Of a DNA stretch of 64,000 nt, positions 7,734-16,030 are shown piece after piece. A model generated the notes under the pieces. It worked only from the letters and a program-made list of their open reading frames with translations, searched no databases and had not been told where the DNA came from. Location of the stretch: positions 124,001 through 188,000 of the forward strand of contig NZ_QWBW01000008.1 in NCBI RefSeq assembly GCF_004117855.1. The letters run 5' to 3'. Within the stretch, counting starts at the first letter, position 1, and each line of letters starts with the position of its first letter. Origin of the DNA: Modicisalibacter coralii (GTDB taxonomy: Bacteria > Pseudomonadota > Gammaproteobacteria > Pseudomonadales > Halomonadaceae). Made by a program: the position numbers and the translations under genes.

Positions 7734-7872
7734 AGCTGTAAGCCGGAAGCTGTAAGAGCACCTTCCCAACGCATGACGAGGTGAGCATCCGAGGGGCTCA
7801 TCTCGCCATGCGGGTTGTGAAAGGATCTCCGCCAGAAGGGGACTTACCGCTTACAGCTTAAGGCTTACAGCT
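7734..7872. repeat. nested inverted-repeat element between dgcA and dgcB
   Basis: The 23-bp sequences at 7734-7756 and 7850-7872 are inverted copies of each other with 21 matches, built from repeated AAGCTGTAAG units. Inside them a second stem pairs 7771-7786 with 7796-7811 (14 of 16). The whole 139-bp stretch could fold as one long hairpin or cruciform. It carries no ORF. It may be a small intergenic repeat, or a processing and stability element that sets the DgcA to DgcB ratio. Confidence 0.75.
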
Positions 7873-7896
7873 CCTCATTGAGGAGAGGTGAGTACC

Positions 7897-9879
7897 ATGC
7901 TCGATATCCTCCTGCCGATCCTGATCTTCTCCGCCCTGGCGCTGGCGGCGATCGGCGCCGTGCGGCGCATTCGCCTGTGGCGCCAGGGGCGGCCGTCGCC
8001 GGTGCCCGTGCTGCGTGGTCTGGCCGCGGTGCCGCGGCGTTATCTGGTCGATCTGCACCACGTGGTGGCGCGCGACAAGGTGATGTCCAACACCCACGTC
8101 GCTACCGCCGGCGGCTTCGTCGCCGCCATGGCGCTGGCGATCGTCGTCCACGGCCTGGGGCTGGCCGAGGGCGTGCTGGGCTGGCTGCTGCTGGCGGCCA
8201 GCGCGACGATGTTCGCGGGTAGCCTGTTCGTCGCCCGGCGCCGGCGCGACCCGCCGGCGAGGCTGTCCAAGGGCCCCTGGATGCGTCTGCCCAAGAGCCT
8301 GATGGCGTTCTCGCTGGGCATCTTCGCCGTCACCCTGCCGGCGGTGGGCGTGCTGCCCGCCGACGCCGGCGGCTGGCTGGTGGCGGTACTGCTCGCCGCG
8401 GTGGTGGCCTGGGGGCTGGCCGAACTGGTGTTCGGCATGACCTGGGGCGGGCCGATGAAGCACGCCTTCGCCGGTGCCCTGCACCTGGCCTTCCATCGCC
8501 GGCCGACGCGCTTTTCGGTCAAGCGCGGGGGCGAGGGCCGCTCGACCGGGCTCAAGGCGCTGGACCTGGACGACGCCGACGCGCCGCTGGGCGTCGAGAA
8601 GCCCGCCGACTTCACCTGGAACCAGTTGCTGGGCTTCGACGCCTGCGTGCAGTGCGGTCGCTGCGAGGCGGTGTGTCCGGCCTTCGCCGCCGGCCAGCCG
8701 CTCAATCCCAAGAAACTGGTGCAGGACATGGTGGTGGGCATGGTCGGTGGCAGTGATGCCCGCTACGCCGGCAGTCCATACCCGGGCAAGCCGGTCGGCG
8801 AGCACGCCGGCGACCCCCACGGGCCGATCGTCGCCCGGGAAGGCACCGCCCTGGTCGACGCCGAGACGCTGTGGTCGTGCACCACCTGTCGCGCCTGCGT
8901 CGAGGAGTGCCCGATGATGATCGAGCACGTCGACGCCATCGTCGACATGCGGCGCTTCTTGACCCTGGAGCGCGGCGAGACCCCCAACAAGGGCGCCGAG
9001 GTCCTCGACAACCTGATCGCCACCGACAACCCTGGCGGCTTCGATCCCGGCTCGCGACTGCACTGGGCGGCGGATCTCGACCTGCCGCTGATCGCCGATC
9101 GCGGCGAGGCGGAAGTGCTGCTGTGGCTGGGCGACGGGGTCTTCGACATGCGCAACCAGCGCACCCTGCGTTCGCTGGTCAAGGTGCTGCGCGCCGCCCG
9201 GGTCGATTTCGCGGTACTCGGCAACGAGGAGCGCGACAGCGGCGACGTGGCCCGCCGGCTGGGCGACGAGGCGACCTTCCAGCGTCTCGCCCGGCGCAAT
9301 ATCGCCACGCTGTCCCAGTATCGCTTCGACCGCATCGTGACCTGCGATCCGCACAGCTTTCACGTGCTCAAGAACGAGTACGGCGCCCTGGGCGGCGACT
9401 ACGAGGTCTTCCACCATAGTACCTACCTGCACACCCTGATCGAGGCCGGCGCGCTCAGCATCACGCCGACGGCGCTGGGTCGGGTGACCTATCACGACCC
9501 CTGCTACCTGGGGCGCTACAACGGCGAATACGCCGCGCCCCGGGCGGTGCTCGAGGCCCTCGGTGTCGAGCTGGTCGAGATGGCGCGTTCCGGTTACCGC
9601 TCGCGCTGCTGCGGCGGTGGCGGCGGGGCGCCGATCACCGACGTGCCCGGCAAGCAGCGTATCCCCGACATGCGCATGAACGACGTGCGCGAGACCGGCG
9701 CCGAGCTGGTCGCGGTGGGCTGTCCGCAGTGCACCGCCATGCTCGAGGGCGTGGTGGCCGAGGACCGTGCCGAGATCAAGGACATTGCCGAGCTGGTCGC
9801 CGCGGCGCTCGGCGATGACGCCACACCGGCGCCGGCCGCCAGCGATACGCGGCGCACGACCGAGGAGGTGATGGGATGA
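7897..9879 (+). CDS. dgcB: dimethylglycine demethylase, membrane iron-sulfur subunit DgcB
   Basis: About 660 residues. The N-terminal 180 residues contain several membrane helices (1-25, 70-90, 93-110, 130-150 and 160-180). Two 4Fe-4S motifs follow, CVQCGRCEAVCP near 250 and CTTCRACVEECP near 327. The C-terminal half has the cysteine-rich CCG domain of heterodisulfide reductase type (HDPCYLGRYNG and CCGGGGG near 570). It takes electrons from DgcA and links them to the ETF pair or membrane. The ATG at 7897 is preferred because AGGAGAGGTGAG lies just upstream; a GTG at 7888 is in frame. It overlaps the ETF alpha gene by 4 nt. Confidence 0.9.
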   Translation: MLDILLPILIFSALALAAIGAVRRIRLWRQGRPSPVPVLRGLAAVPRRYLVDLHHVVARDKVMSNTHVATAGGFVAAMALAIVVHGLGLAEGVLGWLLLAASATMFAGSLFVARRRRDPPARLSKGPWMRLPKSLMAFSLGIFAVTLPAVGVLPADAGGWLVAVLLAAVVAWGLAELVFGMTWGGPMKHAFAGALHLAFHRRPTRFSVKRGGEGRSTGLKALDLDDADAPLGVEKPADFTWNQLLGFDACVQCGRCEAVCPAFAAGQPLNPKKLVQDMVVGMVGGSDARYAGSPYPGKPVGEHAGDPHGPIVAREGTALVDAETLWSCTTCRACVEECPMMIEHVDAIVDMRRFLTLERGETPNKGAEVLDNLIATDNPGGFDPGSRLHWAADLDLPLIADRGEAEVLLWLGDGVFDMRNQRTLRSLVKVLRAARVDFAVLGNEERDSGDVARRLGDEATFQRLARRNIATLSQYRFDRIVTCDPHSFHVLKNEYGALGGDYEVFHHSTYLHTLIEAGALSITPTALGRVTYHDPCYLGRYNGEYAAPRAVLEALGVELVEMARSGYRSRCCGGGGGAPITDVPGKQRIPDMRMNDVRETGAELVAVGCPQCTAMLEGVVAEDRAEIKDIAELVAAALGDDATPAPAASDTRRTTEEVMG

Positions 9880-11162
9880 GCGATATCGTCCGTCGCGACC
9901 CGCGCAAGGAGTGGATCGCCCGCAACCGGCTGCACCCCGAGCATTTCGCGGTGCTCGCCGAACTCGGCGGGGAGGGTGCCTCGCCCAGCGAATGGATCGG
10001 CCCCAGCGGACTAATACGCCGCAACCCGCGTGCCGTCGGCTTCATCGGCCCCAACGGCATCAAGCGCATCGATCGCAGCGGGGGGCAGCGCGGTGCCCAG
10101 GCCGCCCAGGGCCGCCGTAGCCAGGCCGGGCCGACGCGGCGTAGCGTGGCGATCGAAGAACCGGCGTTCCTGATCGCGGTGGTGCCGGACCTCGCCGGCG
10201 GCCGGCTGTCGTCCCACGACCGGGACCTGCTGGGGTTGGCCCGGCAACTGGCCGATGCCGACCCCGAGCGCCCCGGTGCGGTGCTGGCGCTGACCTTCGG
10301 CAGCCACAAGGAGACGGCCTTCGGCGATGCCGGGATCGACCGCCTGATGGCCTTCGACGAGGCGATCTTCGACGGTTACGCCCCCGAGGCACGCCTGGCC
10401 GCGCTGCAGGCCGTGGAGCGCGAGCTTGCCCCGCGTCACTGGCTGTTGCCGGATTCCTCGCTGGGCGGCGGCGAGCTTGGCCGGCGTCTGGCGGTGCGGC
10501 TCGGCGAGCGCGCGGCGACCCAGGTCTGGCAGGTCGAGGCCGATGCCGAGGCGCCCTCCGGCTGGCGCTGCACGGCGCGTGCCTCGGCGGGGGCCAATGA
10601 CCTGCGCCGGCCACTGCCGCGCGTCGCACTGGCCCTGGCGGAGTGCGCCGAACCGGTCAGCGAGACGCATCACGCGGCGCGCCCGTTGACCTTGAGCCAG
10701 CCGCTGCCCGAGGCCTTCACGCGCATCGAGGATGGCGGCGCGGTGGCGGTGGATCCCGCCGGGGTGGCACTCGCCGAGGCAGAGTTCATTCTTTCCGCCG
10801 GCAACGGCGTGCGCGACTGGGACGCCTATCACCATGCCGCGCGGACCCTGGGCGCCACCGAAGGGGCGTCGCGGGTCGCGGTGGACGACGGCTTCATGCC
10901 GCGTGACCGCCAGGTCGGCGCCACCGGTACCTGGGTCACCGCCCGGGTCTACGTGGCGGTGGGCATCAGCGGTGCCATTCAGCACCTGCAGGGCATCCAG
11001 CGCTGCGACAAGGTGGTTGCGATCAATCTCGATCCCGGTTGCGACATGATCAAGCGCGCCGACCTCGCGGTGATCGGCGACGCCGGCGCGATTCTCGAGG
11101 CGCTGGTGGCGAGGGTCGAACGCGAACGCCAGGGGGCGGAGGAGCAGCGTGATGTCGCATGA
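9876..11162 (+). CDS. electron transfer flavoprotein alpha subunit (dgc-linked)
   Basis: 428 residues. The C-terminal domain (about 310-415) has the FAD-binding ETF-alpha signature (VGATGTWVTARVYVAVGISG, AINLDPGCDMIKRADLAVIGD). The N-terminal 90 residues are an extension absent from housekeeping FixB/EtfA. It contains two similar IGPxGxxR segments at residues 41-48 and 57-64 and a basic Gln/Arg-rich linker. The equivalent Pseudomonas protein (PA5400) has a similar extension as far as I recall. It is the probable electron acceptor for dimethylglycine oxidation, paired with the next gene. ATG overlaps the dgcB stop. Confidence 0.88.
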   Translation: MSDIVRRDPRKEWIARNRLHPEHFAVLAELGGEGASPSEWIGPSGLIRRNPRAVGFIGPNGIKRIDRSGGQRGAQAAQGRRSQAGPTRRSVAIEEPAFLIAVVPDLAGGRLSSHDRDLLGLARQLADADPERPGAVLALTFGSHKETAFGDAGIDRLMAFDEAIFDGYAPEARLAALQAVERELAPRHWLLPDSSLGGGELGRRLAVRLGERAATQVWQVEADAEAPSGWRCTARASAGANDLRRPLPRVALALAECAEPVSETHHAARPLTLSQPLPEAFTRIEDGGAVAVDPAGVALAEAEFILSAGNGVRDWDAYHHAARTLGATEGASRVAVDDGFMPRDRQVGATGTWVTARVYVAVGISGAIQHLQGIQRCDKVVAINLDPGCDMIKRADLAVIGDAGAILEALVARVERERQGAEEQRDVA

Positions 11163-11964
11163 CACGACGAAGCAGGCGTCGGGCGGTCTCGACGTGGCGG
11201 TGCTGGTCTCGGTGGGGCGTCACCCGCTGACCGCCCGCGCGCGGCGCGCCGATCATGACGCCCGGGCGGTGGAACTGGCCCTGGGCCTGGAGGCGGCGCG
11301 GGTGCGCCTGATACATGCCGGGCGCAACGACCCCGACAGCGAGGCGGCGCTGCGGGACTATCTGGGCATGGGCTTCGCCTCGCTGACGCGGATCGATCAG
11401 CCCGCGGGCGCCGACGTGCTGCCGGCGCTGCTCGAGGCGCTGCGCGAAGCGGCTCCGCAACTGCTGTTCACCGGCTCGCGGGCCGAGACCGGCGAGGGTT
11501 CGGGGCTTCTGCCCTACCTGCTGGGCGAGGCGCTGGGCTGGCCGGTGGTCACCGGCATCGCCGCGGTGGAGAGCGTCGAGGGCGGCACGGCGACGCTGCT
11601 CCAGGCATTGCCACGCGGCCAGCGGCGGCGCCTGCGGGTGCGCCTGCCGGCGCTGATCAGCGTCGACGAGGCGGGGCCGGCGCCGCGTCAGAGCGCCTAC
11701 GGCCCGGCCCGGCGCGGGACGCTGAGCGCCGAGACCCGTCCCGCCGAGACGGATGATGCCCTGGCGGGGTGGACGCTGGAGCCGGCCCGGGCGCGTCCCA
11801 AGCGGCTCAAGATCGTCAAGGCCAGCTCAGCGCGGGAGCGCTTCAAGGCCGCTGCGGCCAAGGCCGAGGGCGGCGGCGGGCAGGTGCTCACCGATGTCAC
11901 GCCCGAACAGGGCGCCGAGGCGATCTTCACCCTGCTCAAGGAAGAGGGCGTGCTGCGCCACTGA
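11152..11964 (+). CDS. electron transfer flavoprotein beta-like subunit (dgc-linked)
   Basis: About 270 residues, homologous in layout to ETF beta: VAVLVSVGRHP at the start, a conserved alternating alpha/beta core (LLFTGSRAETGEGSGLLPYLLGE), and an LPALISVDEAG segment. It overlaps the alpha subunit gene by 11 nt. The ATG at 11152 is preferred over a GTG at 11149 because GGAGGAG lies at optimal distance. It is divergent in sequence from housekeeping EtfB and matches the short partner found last in the Pseudomonas dgc locus (PA5401). No clear terminator follows. A 109-bp gap separates it from the next gene. Confidence 0.85.
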   Translation: MSHDTTKQASGGLDVAVLVSVGRHPLTARARRADHDARAVELALGLEAARVRLIHAGRNDPDSEAALRDYLGMGFASLTRIDQPAGADVLPALLEALREAAPQLLFTGSRAETGEGSGLLPYLLGEALGWPVVTGIAAVESVEGGTATLLQALPRGQRRRLRVRLPALISVDEAGPAPRQSAYGPARRGTLSAETRPAETDDALAGWTLEPARARPKRLKIVKASSARERFKAAAAKAEGGGGQVLTDVTPEQGAEAIFTLLKEEGVLRH

Positions 11965-12073
11965 GTCGGTACCTCGGCGTCCTGACTTGTCATGATCCTC
12001 GCGATGCGGCCCAATTGGGGTTCATTCGACACGAAGGCGTCGCGGTGCGATCAGCGCCGCGGCGGCGAGGGGC

Positions 12074-13366
12074 ATGAAGCGAGCGTTGCGCAAGATCGAG
12101 TCGCTGCTGCGGCGACTCCCCGTGGGCCGTCGGTTGATGCTGGCGGTCGCGGTACTGGTGGTGCCGATGACGGTGCTGATCGTCGTCAGCGTGTCGGTAC
12201 TCGAGCGTCAGGAAACCCGCTTGCAGCGTACCGTCGATGAGGCGGTGACGCTGCTGGTGCCCTTGGCCACTCTCGAGTACGACCTGCAGCGTGCCCTGAC
12301 CGACGCCCTGGCGGCGGAGACCGGCGAGGCCGTGCCCGACTACGGTGGCCTGACCGGGGCCATCGACCGGCTGTTCGCGCAGCTTGCCGCCGCCGCCCCC
12401 GAGCGTGACCGGTTGCAGCAAAGCCTGGCTCGGGCGCGCTCGGCCTGGCAGACGGCACGGCCGGCCATCGCGGGGCTGGTCGAAGAGACCCGGCCGCTGC
12501 ACCTGGCCGGCGATGCACCGGTCTTCGCCACCGTGCGTCAGCGTCTCACCGCGGCCATCGACGATCTGCAGCAGGTCCAGACCCACCTGTCGGCGGCGAT
12601 CCAGCGGCGGGCCGCCCTGGCCACCCGGGCCCAGCAGCGCCAGCTCGAATGGTTGGTCGGTGCCTGGGGCGCGACGCTGCTGATCGCCGCCGGACTGTTC
12701 GCGCTGATCGTGCTCTCCATCGTGCGCCCGGTACGGGATCTCGGGCGTACCGTCCAGCGACTCGGCGAGGGCGATCTGACGGCACGTGCCGATACCCGGG
12801 GCGGTGACGAGCTGGGTACCGTCGCCGGCTATCTGAATGCCATGACCCATCGCTTCGCGACCTGGCGGCGCATCATGGAAGACGCCGCCAACCAGGACGC
12901 GCTCACCGGACTGCCCAATCGCCGGGCGATCCTGGCGGCACTCGAGGCCGCCCTGGCGTCGAGCGCCGCCACGCAGACCCCGGTCGGCGTGCTGATGATC
13001 GACGTCGACCACTTCAAGCAGATCAACGACCAGTATGGCCACGTGGCGGGCGATCGGGCGCTGGCCTGGATCGCCGGGACCCTGCGCGGGCAGTTGCGCA
13101 GCGAGGACCACGTCGGTCGCTACGCCGGCGACGAGTTTCTCGCCGTGCTCCCGGGCAGCGGCGAGGAGGAGACGCGCCAGATCGCCGAAAGGCTCTGCGA
13201 ACAGGTCCGACAGGCGGCTCTGGGCGACCCGCGGCGCCCGACACTGACCATCGGCGTCGCCGCCAGTCACGATGGCGAGACGCCCGCCGAGGCCCTGATC
13301 GAGATCGCCGACCGGGCCCTGTACCGCGGCAAGCAGGCCGGACGTGGCCGGGTGGCGCCGAGCTGA
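12074..13366 (+). CDS. diguanylate cyclase with HAMP domain (AGDEF)
   Basis: 430 residues. One N-terminal helix (17-42), a periplasmic helical region (45-190), a second helix (195-220), a HAMP domain (221-275), then a GGDEF domain. It makes cyclic di-GMP at the inner membrane in response to an unknown periplasmic signal. The active-site loop reads RYAGDEF near residue 349; the first Gly is Ala, a change seen in active cyclases. RSED five residues upstream fits the RxxD inhibitory site, so product inhibition is likely. It converges with an EAL gene only 3 nt from its stop. Confidence 0.9.
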   Translation: MKRALRKIESLLRRLPVGRRLMLAVAVLVVPMTVLIVVSVSVLERQETRLQRTVDEAVTLLVPLATLEYDLQRALTDALAAETGEAVPDYGGLTGAIDRLFAQLAAAAPERDRLQQSLARARSAWQTARPAIAGLVEETRPLHLAGDAPVFATVRQRLTAAIDDLQQVQTHLSAAIQRRAALATRAQQRQLEWLVGAWGATLLIAAGLFALIVLSIVRPVRDLGRTVQRLGEGDLTARADTRGGDELGTVAGYLNAMTHRFATWRRIMEDAANQDALTGLPNRRAILAALEAALASSAATQTPVGVLMIDVDHFKQINDQYGHVAGDRALAWIAGTLRGQLRSEDHVGRYAGDEFLAVLPGSGEEETRQIAERLCEQVRQAALGDPRRPTLTIGVAASHDGETPAEALIEIADRALYRGKQAGRGRVAPS

Positions 13367-13369
13367 CGC

Positions 13370-14143
13370 TCAGCCGCGGTCGAGTTCGGCGAAGCGTTCG
13401 GCGTCGACCGTGGGCAGCGTCTCGAGGCCCGGTCGGGCGAAGAAATAGCCCTGTTGGCGGCTGATGCCGGCGGCGCGCAGCCAGCGTGCCTCGGCGGCGG
13501 TCTCCACGCCTTCGGCGATCAGGCGGCAGCCGATCCCTTCGGCCATGACGATCGCCGCGCGCACCAGCGTCTGGCGTCGCGGGTCGCGATCGATGCCCAT
13601 CACCAGCTGGCGGTCGAGCTTGAGGGCTTCGGGATGCAGCTCGGTGAGCAGGTCGAGGTTGGCGTAGCCGGTGCCGAAGTCGTCGAGTGCGGTGGAGAAG
13701 CCCATCGCGTGATAGGTGTCGACGATACGCTTGAGATGCCCGCGGTCGGTGATCGCTTCGCTCTCGACGATCTCGAAGTTGATCCGTTCGATTGGCCAGG
13801 CGTGGCGCTCGGCGGCCTGCAGAGTGGCCTGGATGCAGGCGCTGGGCTCGTAGACGGCGTTGGGCAGGAAGTTGATCGACAGCACTTCGCGCATGCCCAG
13901 GCGGCTGGCCAGCTCGATCGCCTTGACCCGGCAGGCCTGATCGAAGCGGTAGAGGAGGGTGTCGTCGAGGCGTTGCAGGATGTCCCGGGCCGATTCGCCC
14001 TGCGTGCCGCGCACCAGGGCCTCGTAGGCGATGATCTCGGCGTGCGCGACGTCGACGATCGGCTGGAAGGCCATGGTGAAGGCGAACGGCAACGGCCGGT
14101 CACAGCGACCACAATGCTCCTCGACCCGTGCGCAATGCGTCAT
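13370..14143 (-). CDS. EAL-domain cyclic di-GMP phosphodiesterase
   Basis: 257 residues made up almost entirely of one EAL domain, with no membrane segment. YEALVRG (residues 40-46), the metal-binding LDDFGTGYANL and the EGVET segment are all intact, so hydrolysis of c-di-GMP is expected. The N-terminal 20 residues contain Cys4, Cys11 and Cys14, a CxxC-like arrangement that could bind a metal or sense redox. It lies tail to tail with a diguanylate cyclase, so their 3' ends are almost touching. There is an opposing-activity pair here, but no shared promoter. Confidence 0.9.
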   Translation of the reverse strand: MTHCARVEEHCGRCDRPLPFAFTMAFQPIVDVAHAEIIAYEALVRGTQGESARDILQRLDDTLLYRFDQACRVKAIELASRLGMREVLSINFLPNAVYEPSACIQATLQAAERHAWPIERINFEIVESEAITDRGHLKRIVDTYHAMGFSTALDDFGTGYANLDLLTELHPEALKLDRQLVMGIDRDPRRQTLVRAAIVMAEGIGCRLIAEGVETAAEARWLRAAGISRQQGYFFARPGLETLPTVDAERFAELDRG

Positions 14144-14268
14144 GGTTTTTTTCGCTCCCTGGTCGTTGTCGTTGGCGGCGTCCGTCGGCCGTCGTCGAGG
14201 GTATACCGCTATCGGTGCCGGGCCGACATGACCCGTCGCATCGCCCGGGACGGGCGTCCCGGACGATG

Positions 14269-15234
14269 CTATTGCGTGCCGACACTCTTATCGGCAGCAA
14301 CGCGCGATGCTTGTGTCCCCGGCGTTCGGCGCTGGCCGCGCACCACCAGCACCACGCCGCTCAGGGCGACCAGCATGCCGGCCAGTGCCACCGGGCCCAG
14401 GGTCTCGTCGAACAGCCACCAGGCCTCCAGCGCGGTGAGCGGCGGCACCAGATAGAACAGGCTGGCGACCTTTGACGCCGCGCCGCGACGGATCAGCGCC
14501 ATCAGCAGCAGGATCGCCGCCACCGACAACACCAGTACCAGCCATGCCAGCGTGAGGGCGAAGGTCGTGTTCCAGACCACGGGCGCGTCCTCGAGCCACA
14601 GCGACCCCAGCCCCAGCGCGACGCCGGCCGCCAGATACTGCATCACACTGCCGCCGAGCAGGGGCACCGCCTGGCAGAAGCGCTTCTGATAGAGGGTGCC
14701 AAGCGAGATGCCCGCCAGCGCCGCGACGATGCACGCCAGGGCGCCGATCCCGAAGCCGTCGAAGACGCCGTCGCCATCCGGCGCGAGATTGCCGCCGAGC
14801 ACCATCACCACACCCGCCAGGCCCAGCACGAGTCCCAGCCACTGCCAGCGGGTGAGACGCTCGCCGAGCAGCGGCCGGGCGAGTACCGCGGTCAGCAGCG
14901 GCTGCAGCCCGACCAGCAGCGACGCCAGCCCGGCCGGCAACCCCCGGTCGATGGCGTAGAACACCCCGCCCAGGTAGGTGGCGTGAACCAGCAGGCCGGT
15001 CACCGCGGCGTGCAGACAGAGCGCGGGCGTTTCCGGCCAGCGTGCCCGCAGGACCAGGGCCAGCGGCACCAGCACGGCCAGCGTCAGGGCAAAACGGATC
15101 GCCAGGAAGGCGAAAGGGGCGGCGTAGGGCAGGCCGAACTTGGCGCCGATGAAGCCGGTGCTCCACAGCACCACGAACAGCCCGGGCATTGCCGCCAGCC
15201 AGGGCGACGCTCGCTGGCTCGTCAACTGGCTCAT
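14269..15234 (-). CDS. EamA/DMT-family transporter
   Basis: 321-residue membrane protein with ten hydrophobic segments arranged as two EamA repeats (about residues 12-145 and 165-300). WSTGFIGAKFGLPYAAPF at the start and LFYLVPPLTALEAWW near the end are typical. These carriers usually export metabolites or amino acids; the substrate cannot be told. The start overlaps the stop of the upstream DUF4174 gene by 4 nt, so the two are coupled. The 125 bp beyond its stop hold the EAL gene promoter region. Confidence 0.88.
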   Translation of the reverse strand: MSQLTSQRASPWLAAMPGLFVVLWSTGFIGAKFGLPYAAPFAFLAIRFALTLAVLVPLALVLRARWPETPALCLHAAVTGLLVHATYLGGVFYAIDRGLPAGLASLLVGLQPLLTAVLARPLLGERLTRWQWLGLVLGLAGVVMVLGGNLAPDGDGVFDGFGIGALACIVAALAGISLGTLYQKRFCQAVPLLGGSVMQYLAAGVALGLGSLWLEDAPVVWNTTFALTLAWLVLVLSVAAILLLMALIRRGAASKVASLFYLVPPLTALEAWWLFDETLGPVALAGMLVALSGVVLVVRGQRRTPGTQASRVAADKSVGTQ

Positions 15235-15692
15235 GGTTGCGACTCGCGACGCCGCAGGGGCATGTTGTCGATGATCTCGAAGACCTGCCGGGGGGCCACG
15301 TAGCCCTCGAGCTGCATCTTCTTGCCGCCGTCCAGACCTACCAGGATCACCGTCAGCGGCGCCGTCGCCGGGACCTCGAGTGCCTCGAGCAACGCGCGGG
15401 TCTCGGTGTCGGTCATCGGCTTGCCGGCGCGTTGCCCGGCGCCCTCGACGACGGTGTAGAGCAGCATCTTGCGCGCCTCGGCGGCCGTGTGACGCTGGCT
15501 GAGGCCGTCGCGCAGGCGCCGGTAGTCGGGGGCCTCGCCATCGGGGGCGACGATGATCAGCGGGCGAAACAGGCCGCGATCGGTGATCAGCGGATTGGCC
15601 GGATTCTCGGCGGCGCTTGCCGGGCCGGCCAGCAGCGTCAGCCACAGCAGGAGGGCGTGCCAGGGCCGGGCGTGTTGCAACGGGGCAGTCAT
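15231..15692 (-). CDS. DUF4174-family exported protein
   Basis: 153 residues with a signal peptide (about 1-27, cleavage after ASA). The mature part has a thioredoxin-like alternating pattern: RPLIIVAPDGEAPDYRRL, then LTVILVGLDGGKKMQLEG and VFEIIDNMPLR. DUF4174 proteins are small exported proteins of unknown function. It is translationally coupled to the DMT transporter downstream. It is divergent from the TRAP genes across a 338-bp gap. Confidence 0.8.
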   Translation of the reverse strand: MTAPLQHARPWHALLLWLTLLAGPASAAENPANPLITDRGLFRPLIIVAPDGEAPDYRRLRDGLSQRHTAAEARKMLLYTVVEGAGQRAGKPMTDTETRALLEALEVPATAPLTVILVGLDGGKKMQLEGYVAPRQVFEIIDNMPLRRRESQP

Positions 15693-16030
15693 CCTCGGGA
15701 CCTCGAAGAGCGGCGATGCCCACCAGCAGACCAGAATCGGCGCCCGGGCGCCAGCCGCCGTGGTGACGACCTCGTGCTTTGGTCTAACGCGTTGAGTTCA
15801 TGGGTAAACTGGTCTGACCAGAAGCGGGTCACAAGCGGCGCGGCCGGCGCGCCTTTTCAGGCCGCGATGCCGATGAGGCGGGTGTCCGACAGCGTTGACG
15901 AATTCAGTGGTCAGCCAACGCAACTCGGCTACTGTGAACAGCGGGACGTACTGCCGCGTCAGGCAGCACGGGTACAACAACAAGCCACATCACCCCGTCG
16001 AGGGTGGCCTGATTCCCAGGAGACCTTGCC
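15693..16030. other. divergent intergenic region upstream of the TRAP operon
   Basis: 338 bp without a credible gene. It contains the CTGGTCTGACCAG palindrome annotated separately and two partial relatives, TTGGTCTAAC near 15778 and GTGGTCAGCCAAC near 15909. These could be extra half-sites for the same regulator. No terminator or RNA gene was recognised. Confidence 0.6.
15809..15821. promoter_or_regulatory. GntR/FadR-type operator upstream of the TRAP operon
   Basis: CTGGTCTGACCAG has perfect 6-bp arms around one central base. The TGGTC/GACCA arms resemble sites bound by FadR-subfamily GntR regulators such as PdhR and LldR, which often control organic-acid uptake genes. No regulator of that family is encoded in the window, so the partner is unknown. 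Confidence 0.55.

Noticed and set aside
13110-13140. Diguanylate cyclase judged inactive because of AGDEF
   Set aside because: Ala at the first position is compatible with activity in known cyclases, and the other catalytic residues and the RxxD site are intact.
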